NCBI RefSeq assembly: GCF_023159225.1
Contig: NC_063167.1
Span: forward strand, 9,951,734 to 10,015,733
Length of the DNA stretch: 64,000 nt
Direction of reading: 5' to 3'
Origin: Perognathus longimembris pacificus
Taxonomy: Eukaryota; Chordata; Mammalia; Rodentia; Heteromyidae
The notes under the pieces are model-generated. The model worked only from the letters and a program-made list of their open reading frames with translations. It searched no databases and was not told the DNA's origin. Position numbers and translations under genes: made by a program. Numbering within the stretch: position 1 is the first letter of the stretch; each line of letters opens with the position of its first letter. Below, piece after piece: positions 55,640-64,000 of this stretch.

Positions 55640-56171
55640 ACATGCCGGCCATGGGACACAGCCAGCCTCGGGGTGGGGGTGGCATAGGATTGGGTCCGAG
55701 GGGGCTCCCAGCGGTCATGCCGCCAGCGTTCGAGGCCTTTTCCCCGGCACCTGTAAACACATTCCCAACCAGCCGCGCCCGCCCGCCCGCCCTCTCGACT
55801 GGGGACGCCGCCCCCTGGAGCGGAAGGCGGGGAGAGGAAGGAGGGGGCTTCCTAACCTCCAAATCCTGCCCCTTCCTTCTCCGCTCCACGCGGTCCCCTT
55901 TCTCCCCCGGCTCGGGACTGGCTGTACCCCCTTCCCCTCTCTTCCGCCCCTTCTCCCGCCCCCCCACCCCCCTCCGGCTCGCCGCGCTTCCCGCGCCTCC
56001 CACTCGCTCCCGGGAAGCCCCGCCCCCTGCGCGATCACGTGGGAACGCGCCGGATTTAAGCTTAATCTGCCTGTGTCCAGCGCAGCAGCCTAGCTTGGAG
56101 GCCGCCAGCCGTGCTGAGCTGGTTTTGGGGCCCTAGGAACGGGGATTGGGGAGGCCCACAGCCGCCTCCCC
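55640..56171 (+). promoter_or_regulatory. CROCC: GC-rich promoter and 5' UTR of CROCC
   Basis: CpG-rich block with C-rich tracts (55925-55985) and CCCCGCCCCC before the start codon. ATCACGTGGGA at about 56034 contains an E-box (CACGTG). An AT-rich GATTTAAGCTTAA at 56053-56065 may help set the start. The exact transcription start cannot be read. Confidence 0.6.
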
Positions 56172-56231
56172 ATGAACCTGGGGCTGGCGAGCTCACCTGA
56201 GGCCCAGCTGGCACTAGAGGACGTTATCCAG
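56172..56231 (+). CDS. CROCC: CROCC coding exon 1
   Basis: Twenty codons from ATG (CCCCATGA context) to CAG before donor GTGGGT. Fits the family N-terminus ending in VIQ. Confidence 0.94.
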
Positions 56232-59200
56232 GTGGGTTCCTGATAAGCTTGTCCTGCCCAGACCTGGGAGCTGGTGGGAGGTAGGGTTTTGTTTTTGGGG
56301 AGTGGGGGGAGGAGGCGATGGGGGAATCTGTAGTGGTGGAGTGCACTGGGGCCCCAGCCTGGAGCACAATGGCTTTGCCTCCCGTATTCCAGTACTCTGG
56401 TAGGGGGAAGGGTTTTACTTGATCTGAGAGTTCTGGTTGATCCCTGGCAAGTAAGATTGTGAGACATGTAGGAGGGGAGCTGGACTGGAGCCCCCACTCC
56501 TCTTTGCTGCCCCAGATGTGGGGTTCCTAAATTGATTCTCTTCTCTGGCCCCCAGGGTGCCATTGGGTGGGGGTCTGGTAAGAATATATTCCCAGGGAGC
56601 TCTATGTGATTCTAACTCTCAGGCTTGTGCTCCTGAGGGTTTCTTGGGCACACATATTTTGGGCCACTGGACTTTGCCTCTTTCCCTCCAGGCCAGGCAG
56701 CCCAAAGTACCAAGTCCCAACAAGTCTTCTCTTCTGCAGACACTGGAGAGCAGTGTCCTGGGCCCAGGCCAAGAAAAGGACCTGAGCATTCAAGACCCAG
56801 CCCAGGCCTCCCAATCTGCCAGCCTGCCCGCCCACATCAGGGAGATCATCGCCAGCAACTTCTCCCAGCCTGAGTGCCCAGGTGCCACCCCCTCCTCTGT
56901 CACTGCCGCCTTCTCCTCTTCTCCTGGCTCACTTTTCAGATAAGATGGAGGAGATGCTAGTGTCAGTTTTGTGAATACTCACTAGGACCCATTTGATGGA
57001 GGAGGAGATGGAGGCTGACATGTCATTTGCCACTTATCTATCACCCTGTAATGCAGCTAGTCCCACTTTGCTTGCCTGCAGCCAACTGCAAAGATGGAAA
57101 CTCAAATACCATGCCATGTTCCTCCCAAAGAGGATGTGGGTGGCTGAACGAACCTGAGATTACAGGGAGGGGGAGCTCAGCTCATACCAGACTTGTGGAG
57201 AGGTTTGATGGCCCTGCTCTCCCTGGTGGGCAGCGCATACAACCTCTTGCAGCCTCAGGGCACATGTGTTTTTGGCTTTGGCTGCTGTGCTGGCAGCTGG
57301 GCCTATGATGTTTTGCAGCAGTCTGCGTTTAGCTGCCATGTCAGGTACCAGGGATATCGGGACCCTACAGCCCCAGAGATGAGAAGGCTTAGCTCTCAGC
57401 CCAGGATGGAAGAGCAGCTCTGTGAGGTCTGTGGTGTGTGTCCTGTTCTCCCAGGATTAAAGCAGAGCCTCTGGCCTTCCTTTTCCTCTTCCTTAAAACC
57501 TGACCTAAAGCTGGGTGGTGGCTCATGCCTGTAATCTGAGCTCTTCAGGATGCTGAGATCTAAGGATCGCAATTTGAAGCCAGCCTGGGCAGGAAAGTCC
57601 ATGAGACTCTAATCTCCAATTAACTACCTAAAAAATAGAAGTGGAGCTGTAGCTCAAAGTGGTAGAGTGCTAGCCTTGAGTGAGAAAGCTTAGGGACAGT
57701 GGCCAGGCCTTGAGTTCAAGCCCCATGACTGACCTAAAAAAGACAAACAACCAACAACAAAACACCTGGCCTACACTATCTTGAGCCCTGGCCTTAGAGG
57801 TTATGAGGAGCCTTGCCCTCCATCATGACTTTCCTACTTTGTTGACAGGGTCTGGTTACTATTCCACCCATTATACAGATGAGCAAAACTGAGGCTCGAG
57901 AAGACTAGTTATCAGAGAAGGAAGGAACAATGACGCAGGGCTTTGTGTTCGAGGGTGGAGTGGTAGAGACAGGCCCTGAACTCCTAGGCAGTCTTCCTCC
58001 TGTCCCTCCCAGCCCTGCAGGGCCACACTTTCTGTAATTGTCCCCACTTAGGCCTAGTTCTCAACCACTCAGGCCTGGTGTGACAGCCACTTCCATCCAA
58101 GCTCCTCTTACCCCAAGAGATGAGTAGGGTGCCTGGGGTGGGGGGGCAGAGGGGGTTCCACTGCAGCCATGGGTGTGGTTGGTCCCAGGGGACTGCATCT
58201 CACCAGGGCCTCCAGCTTCTGGTAGAAGCCAACTGTGTGTCTGCTGTCCATTGCCAGCCCTACTGCCTGCCCCGGAGATGGCCTCGCTGCTGTCCCTTCA
58301 GGAGGAGAACCAGCTGCTGCAGCAAGAGCTGTCCCGTGTGGAGGACCTGCTGGCCCAGAGCCGAGCCGAACGCGATGAGCTTGCCATTAAGTACAATGCA
58401 GCCAGTGAGAGGGTGGGTGCTTCTGGGGGTTGGGAGCTGAGATGGGGCTCCCCTGCTGGCAGGAAAGGGCCACATCTCTACCAGGCCCACAGCCTGGGCA
58501 AGGGGAGAGCCCAGGGACAGGCTGGCCTGGATTCAGATTGCACCCCTGCCGACTTGAACAGCCTCGAGCCAGGTGCTCCCCTCTGGGAGTCTGTTTTCTG
58601 TAGGGGGGATGGCAGCATGATGAGGAGTTTCTATGTGGAATCAAGGAGATACTGGAGTAAGTGCCTGGCACCACGGGTGTTTTATTTCCATCTGCCCCAG
58701 GCCTACACAGAGGAAGATCCCTCGTGGCCCTTCCTGCCCCTTGATGCTCTGAACATCATGGGTTCCCATTTCCATGGGCTTTGGGGTTGAGGCAGTGACT
58801 GGATGTTGAGTGGGCTAGAATGGGCACCTGTGCCATCCTTCACAAGATCTGCTGTGGCTCCTCCTGGCGATGAGGCCTGGGCAGGGGATGAAGGATTAGC
58901 CAGGCCTGTCCATGTGTCCAGACTGGACATGTAGCTCCCTGCTCCCTGGGCCTGTGCTCCCTGGTCCTGGGGTGGGAGGTAGGTGAGGACCAGGGATGCA
59001 AGATACTTTGGATGCAGGTGCTGTGTGTTGGGCCCCAGGCTTGTGGCATGTGACCCTGGAGATGTTGATAGTGGCTGAAGATTGGCAAGACTTGCATGAG
59101 GGATGAAAGATGGGTGCAGATGGGAGGCCATAGTGGTAACAACCATTGTAAGAGAGCAACCACTTATTTTTTTCTTTCTTCCTTCCTTTTTTTTTTTTTT

Positions 59201-62200
59201 TTTTGTCGCTTGTGGGGCTTGAACTCTGGGCCTGGGCGCTGTCCCTGAGCCTCTTGGTGTGCAAGGCTACCATGTGAGCCACAGCACCACTTCTGGTTTT
59301 TGAGTAGTTAATTGGAGATAAGAGTCTAATGGTAACTTTTCTGCCTGGGCTGGCTTCAAACCACAATCCTCAGCTCTCAGTCACTTGAGTAGCTTGGATT
59401 ATAGGCATGAGCCACCGGCACCTGGCTAGGAACCACTTCTCAAGCGCCTGTTATGTGCCTAGTGTGTAATAGGTCCCTTAGATGTAATGCACTGAGGTCA
59501 GGACCATATGATGTCCACTTAACTGAGGAGAAAATAGAGAACTAGAAAAGGAAAGAACCATGCTTGGGTTGCAGTTCAAACAAGAACCCAGGTCTCCTGG
59601 CTCCCAGCCCAGGCTCTGTGTTATGCTTGTTTCCTGGGTGTGAAAGGAGCCATCGGGATGCCCTAGAACCCCTGGGTGTGAGTAGCAGTGCCAGCGTTGG
59701 CCCAGGACTCCTGAGCTGAGCCTGTCTGTGCAGGAGCCTCTGTACTCATGCTGTGAAGGGAAATACATGTTTCTCTGTGTGGTTGTGGGGCGTGCTTAGG
59801 TCTGCTAGCCCAGACAAGTCCCTTCACTTGTTGGGACTTGCTGAGGAGCATCTTGGTGGCCCAAGGTGGCCCCTAGCTTTTTGGGATAATACAGAGCTCA
59901 TTCTTCCAGGGTCTGGAGGGGGTATGGAGGAAGGCTGGCCCAAGGCCTGCATTGTCAGTGGTGATGGGGCCCTGAGCCAGCCTATTCTGGTTTAGGCCTC
60001 TGTTGGCCCTTGGCACAGTGCTAGCCCCCCTAGCAGCAGCCTTTCAATTGCTGTCTGCAGTGACTTTGAAGCCAGCAGAAGAATGGAAGAAGAGTGAGAG
60101 GTGGCCGGGCCTTTCTCTTCTGGAACCCCACAGCTGGGGCTTGGGCTGCAGCATGGGGAGGGGTGATAGCTGAATTAATCTAGAAAGTTCCTTTGTGTTG
60201 GCAGAGGATGGGGAGCTAGCTAACATATTTGAACCATCATTGAGTTAGAGTGAGGTCCCACCTAGAGGCAGAGATTGGGTGACAATAACTGAATGACTCT
60301 GAGACCTTTCCCTGGGGAGGGGAGGGTCACAAAGACCATCAGAACCTGGGGGGTCACAGTATTTATTTATATTTTATGTATGTATGTTTGTATGTATGTA
60401 TGTCAGTCGTGGGGCTTGAACTCCGGGCCTGGGTGCTGAGCCAAAGTGCCACTTGAGGTTTTCTCTCTTTTTTGCCTGTTGAGACGTTTTATTTTCTATT
60501 TATTTTTTTAAATTAAATTTTATTGGCAAAGTGATATATAGAGGGGGTACAGTTACATCATAAGGTAGTGAGTACATTTCTTGTCTTATTTGTTACACCT
60601 TCCCACTTGAGGTTTTCTGGTGGTTAGAGATAAGAGTCTCACGGACTTTTCTTGACCAGGATGGCTGGGATTACAGGCGTGAGCCACTGGTGCCCAGCTA
60701 GGGATGGCGTTATTACAGATGGGGAAATTGAGCCCCTGCGGTCAGTGTGGTGCATGGTAGTGCAGTCACAGGATGTCTCTCCCAGTGCCTGCAGGTGGCA
60801 GGGTCTGCCCCGTGGCTGTACTTGCATGGTGGCTGGGGTGGAAACACCTAGAGATGTTATTCTATTTCTTTTTTTTTTGGCCAGTCCTGGGCCTTGGACT
60901 CAGGGCCTGAGCACTGTCCCTGGCTTCTTCCCGCTCAAGGCTAGCACTCTGCCACTTGAGCCACAGAGCCACTTCTGGCCGTTTTCTGTATATGTGGTGC
61001 TGGGGAATCGAACCTAGGGCCTCGTGTATCCGAGGCAGGCACTCTTGCCACTAGGCTATATCCCCAGCCCACATCTATTTCTTTTAAACTCTACAGCACC
61101 CCTGAGTCAGGGCATGGAGTGGTAGATTAGGATCCATGTCCTGCTAACTGCAGGTCCTGCAGGGAAACTGAGGCAGGGATTCCCAGAAACCACCTCCCAC
61201 AGCTGAAAGGACCTCAAGATCCCCAAGAAGCAGCTGGAAAGAGCAGGAGAGAGTAGCCTTGACTCCAGAGGACGGACCCCCTGGATTCCCTGGTGTCCAT
61301 GGTAACCTGGCCCGTGTGAATTGAATGGGGAAGGGAGGATTACGGTTGCTAAGGGAGACAGTAAACTTTCATGCTGGCTTGTGGCAGCCTCTTTCCCTTT
61401 TGAGAATGCAAGTGGAATTGAAAGGCTGATTTTTGTGAGGAGTGAGGTGTGGCCTGTCTTTCTTTGAGCACTGGGGGAGGGGTCCCCTCCACATCACAGA
61501 AACTAGCACTGGAGTCACACAGAAGTGCAAAGCTATGAAAGCGCATACACCATGAAAGTCAAAACCTGAACTGGAGTCACACAGAAGTGCAAAGCTATGA
61601 AAGCGCATACACCATGAAAGTCAAAACCTGAAGCCTGTACTCCTAGCTAGCTACTTAGGAGGCTGAGATCTAAGGATGGTTTGAAGCTAGCCCAGGCATT
61701 CCTCTGAGACTCTATCTCCAAGTAACCACCAGAAGAAAAATGAAGTAGCACTGTGGCTCAAAGTGGTAGAGTGCTAGCCTTGAGCACAAAGAGGCTCAGG
61801 GGCAGTGCCAGGCCCTGAGTTCAAGCCACATGAACAACAGAAAAAAAAAAGTCACAACGTTGACACACGTAGGACATACTACACAGAAACACCAACCCAC
61901 TACACAGATACACTCAGGTCCATGAAGTGACCATACCCACAGACAGGTACCATGAGACCCCACACAGGCACAGAGCAGCTCCCCAATGTCCCCATACTCC
62001 AGTCATGTACCCACTGTGCAAACAGCACGTGTGTTGTGTCTCATGAGTATAAGTCAGTACAACATAGCCCCCAGGGAGCCACGCAGAGATATACATATGC
62101 ACAAAACGCATATGCACAGAGCCCAGACCCACTTCTAGAACTCTCGCAGTGGTGCCCCTGCCCCCTCCCGACACACTTACATGGACACATCAACTCATGC

Positions 62201-64000
62201 CCTGGTACACACAGATGGCCGTATCACCGTACTACAGCATAGAACTACAGCCCAAGGCCATATCCACATGAGAGCCAAGACATGTTGAATTGTCAGAGAC
62301 ACACATGATCCCATGTGGAGATAAATGGTGAAACATACCCCACTCACGGCATCCACACACCCGTCTTGGGCCACCACCATGGATGGGTGTGGATACTGCT
62401 TCCCCTCCCCCACTTGGCAGGCTTTGTGTAGACACTCGCCAGGAGCCTGGAGCCACTATTAGGCAGAACCTCCTACTACCAGCTCCCCCGCAGCCTTAGC
62501 CTGCATCCCGTCCATCTCATGAAGTTCCTACGCCGCCATGGTCAGCCCCTCCTCCTCATTACACTGGGTGTTTTGCATGGGTTGAGAGAATCCCCTGGCT
62601 AGCTGGGAAGGTGTCCTGTTCTAACGGGGTCTAAGGATGACGCTGTGGTGCAGGGAGTAGGGCAGAGGCTCCTAGGAGTTCAGGAAGAGTAGGAGTGAGA
62701 GGGCTTGAAGCAGGTGCTGGAGATGATGATGTTATGGATCTTAGTGCTCTGCTCATCTTTGTCACCTTGGGACATTTGAGAACACCTGCATGCACTGTGT
62801 GTGTGCTTGTCTGCACTCTTCCAGAACAGGTTCCTATGTATTCATGCTTGATTCATGATCTCTAAGTATTTACTGGATTTGAGCCATACCACCCTCTGGG
62901 CACTGTTCTAGATACTAAGGTATAATGGGGAATAAAAATTCAGGCTTCTGGGGCTGCAAATGCGGCTTAGCAGTAACAGTGCTTGCCTAGCGTGCATGAA
63001 ACCCTGGGTTCAATTCCTCAGTACCACATAAACAGAAAAGGCTGGAAGTGGTGGTGTGGCTCAAAAGGTAGAGTGCTAGCCTTGAGCAAAAAGAAACCAG
63101 CGACAGTGCTCAGGCCCTGAGTCCCAAGCCCTAGGACTGGCAAAAATAAATAAATAAATATTCAGACTTTTAAGTCAAGTGCAGTGTCTCATGCTTGTAA
63201 TCCTAGCTGTTCAGGAAGCTGAGACTGGGAGGATCAAAATTTGAGGTTAGCCTAGGCAAAAAGTTCACAAGACCCCTCAAAAGAAAAAAAAAAAAAAGCT
63301 GGAGATGTTAATGTGTGCCTGTCATCTCAGCTATAGCAGGAAATATAAGAAAGGAAGATGGTCCAGGCTAGCCCTGGCAAAAAGCAACACCCTATCTCAG
63401 TAATAACCAAAGCAAAAAAATAAAGAGGGAGGTGTGCCTCAGGTGGCAGATTGCCTGCCTAGCAAGACCAAGCCCCAGTGCCACACAAGAAACAAAAAAG
63501 GAAAAAAAAAGAGAAAAAATTCCAGGCTCCATTTTCTCCCTGGACTCTGTGGGAGAGAGTGGAGGAGACATGGCAACAGATGGAATCCTCCTGAACCACA
63601 GTGGGCTCAGTGTTCTGGAGGAGAGGGATGTGGTGCGACGGGCTCTCTGTTTCTCCCCAGGTGCGTTTCTGGTTTGCATGCATGTAGTCATGAGCTTCCT
63701 GCGTGCCCTCGCATGCCTTGTCCGTATGCATATGTGCACTGCATCCTGGGCTTGCCTCTTGTGCTTGCTCGCCCCCCGGGTGCTAAGCTGTCAGCCTGCA
63801 AGGCATTGTGGGTGGCATCCCCTGCAGAGGCCTGTGCCTGCCTTCTCCGGCCTTGCAGGCCTCTCACCTGGGGCCCTTCCCTGCAGCTGGAGCAAGCTGT
63901 GCGGCTGGAGTCTGGGGAGCTGGAGGTGCCAGAGCCCAGGGGGCTGGTACGGCAGAGCGTGGAGCTGCGGAGGCAGCTGCAGGAGGAGCAAGCCTCCTAC
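56172..64000 (+). CDS. CROCC: CROCC, rootletin, 5' part (coding exons 1-4; continues past the window)
   Basis: Rootletin is the long coiled-coil protein that builds the ciliary rootlet and links centrioles (with C-Nap1/CEP250). Visible coding exons are 56172-56231, 56740-56881, 58258-58412 and 63887-64000; phases join without error into 157 codons. The protein begins MNLGLASSPEAQLALEDVIQ, continues with TLESSVLGPGQEKDLSIQD, then a coiled coil (SLLSLQEENQLLQQELSRVE), then GLVRQSVELRRQLQEEQASY at the window end. The human protein is about 2,000 residues, so over 90% lies outside. Its position after NECAP2 agrees with known synteny. Confidence 0.96.
56740..56881 (+). CDS. CROCC: CROCC coding exon 2
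   Basis: Acceptor CTTCTGCAG, donor GTGCCA. Encodes TLESSVLGPGQEKDLS and later LPAHIREIIASNFSQPECP. Confidence 0.94.
57508..57775 (+). repeat. B1+dID SINE in CROCC intron 2
   Basis: GCTGGGTGGTGGCTCATGCC to GCCCCATGACTGACCTAAAA; ACCTGACCTAAA precedes it. Confidence 0.87.
57840..57960 (+). repeat. MIR-like fragment
   Basis: CCCATTATACAGATGAGCAA and AACTGAGGCTCGAGAAGACT. Confidence 0.65.
58258..58412 (+). CDS. CROCC: CROCC coding exon 3
   Basis: Acceptor TTGCCAG, donor GTGGGT. Encodes ALLPAPEMASLLSLQEENQL and DLLAQSRAERDELAIKYNAA, the first heptad-rich coiled coil. Confidence 0.96.
59180..59428 (-). repeat. B1+dID SINE in CROCC intron 3
   Basis: GTCGCTTGTGGGGCTTGAAC to GAGCCACCGGCACCTGGCT; AACCACTT flanks both ends (59157, 59430). 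Confidence 0.9.
59430..59625 (+). repeat. MIR-like fragment
   Basis: CAAGCGCCTGTTATGTGCCT then GAACCCAGGTCTCCTGGCTC. Confidence 0.7.
60360..60400 (+). repeat. (TATG)n microsatellite
   Basis: TTTATGTATGTATG-type run next to the SINE tail. Confidence 0.85.
60400..60700 (-). repeat. B1+dID SINE split by an L1 end
   Basis: dID half at 60400-60468 and B1 half at 60605-60698 (GGATTACAGGCGTGAGCCAC). Confidence 0.85.
60469..60605 (-). mobile_element. Short L1 3'-end insertion inside a SINE
   Basis: AAATTAAATTTTATTGGCAA and GGTACAGTTACATCATAAGG match the 3' end of the L1 at 29147. CCACTTGAGGTTTTCT occurs on both sides as target duplication. Only about 135 bp long. Confidence 0.85.
60868..61078 (-). 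repeat. ID+dID SINE, young subfamily
   Basis: CTTCCCGCTCAAGG and CGTGTATCCGAGGCAGGC; TCTATTTCTTTT on both sides. Confidence 0.95.
61508..61631 (+). repeat. 62-bp perfect tandem duplication in CROCC intron 3
   Basis: The unit beginning ACTGGAGTCACACAGAAGTG occurs at 61508-61569 and 61570-61631 with no visible difference. Confidence 0.95.
61632..61850 (+). repeat. B1+dID SINE
   Basis: AGCCTGTACTCCTAGCTAGC to CAAGCCACATGAACAACAG. Confidence 0.83.
61851..62940. other. CROCC intron 3 sequence, partly ACA-rich
   Basis: 61860-62350 is loosely repetitive (ACACA, CATACC, CACATG words) and may be a worn satellite-like tract. The rest shows no recognised element. Confidence 0.45.
62948..63165 (+). 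repeat. ID+dID SINE
   Basis: TGGGGCTGCAAATGCGGCTT to GGACTGGCAAAAATAAATAA; AAATTCAGGCTT and AATATTCAGACTT flank it. Confidence 0.9.
63172..63505 (+). repeat. Three worn B1- and ID-like monomers in a row
   Basis: B1-like at 63175-63298 (CTTGTAATCCTAGCTGTTCA), a second at 63299-63415 (GTGCCTGTCATCTCAGC) and an ID-like at 63422-63490 (GTGCCTCAGGTGGCAGATTG), each with its own A-rich end. Confidence 0.7.
63887..64000 (+). CDS. CROCC: CROCC coding exon 4 (cut by window end)
   Basis: Acceptor TTCCCTGCAG. Encodes LEQAVRLESGELEVPEPRG then LVRQSVELRRQLQEEQASY; the exon is still open at the last base. Confidence 0.95.
   Translation, partial: MEQAVRLESGELEVPEPRGLVRQSVELRRQLQEEQASY

Noticed and set aside
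55527..56136. Overlapping frames of 158-195 codons upstream of CROCC
   Set aside because: Same composition effect; no splice or protein evidence.

Overview
The window is mammalian nuclear DNA and most likely comes from a castorimorph rodent of the heteromyid/geomyid type (kangaroo rat, pocket mouse or gopher). It is filled with two composite SINE architectures. One is an ID (tRNA-Ala-like) head joined to a second tRNA-like module, called here ID+dID. The other is a B1 (7SL-like) head joined to the same module, called B1+dID. This combination, with no typical mouse or rat B1/B2/B4 composition, points to that group; the species is an inference. Two genes match the neighbourhood known from human 1p36.13 and mouse chromosome 4: NECAP2 and CROCC, both on the + strand.

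Layout. 1-2.5 kb holds SINEs and unassigned sequence. 2.5-11.6 kb is one nearly full-length gammaretrovirus-like (class I) endogenous retrovirus with two LTRs, a 4-bp target duplication (GCAC), a tRNA-Glu-like primer site, remnants of gag, pro, pol and env, a polypurine tract, and several later SINE insertions; it is broken in every reading frame. 11.6-24 kb is intergenic, dense in SINEs, with an old L1 in each orientation. NECAP2 occupies about 24.1-40.64 kb: eight coding exons, all with intact splice sites and a 265-codon frame, and a truncated antisense L1 in intron 2. Between NECAP2 and CROCC lie a GC-box minisatellite in a CpG island (43.2-43.7 kb), an LTR-like piece (about 45.1-45.6 kb) and an orphan CpG-island promoter (45.9-47.1 kb).

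The most notable item follows at 51.04-54.19 kb. It is an intronless, full-length, uninterrupted copy of FANCB, a Fanconi anaemia core-complex gene whose parent is X-linked and multi-exon in mammals. The copy has a poly(A) signal, a short A tail and a target-site duplication of about 12-15 bp, so it is an L1-mediated retrocopy that has landed in an autosomal neighbourhood with about 844 codons still open. CROCC (rootletin) begins at 56.17 kb; its first four coding exons are visible and the fourth runs off the window.

The two resident genes have separate jobs: clathrin-adaptor endocytosis and recycling for NECAP2, and the ciliary rootlet and centrosome cohesion for CROCC. Neither explains the FANCB retrocopy, which is an independent arrival. 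I found no convincing tRNA, rRNA or snRNA gene and no CRISPR. The neighbouring gene SPATA21, expected upstream of NECAP2, was not recognised in the first 24 kb.
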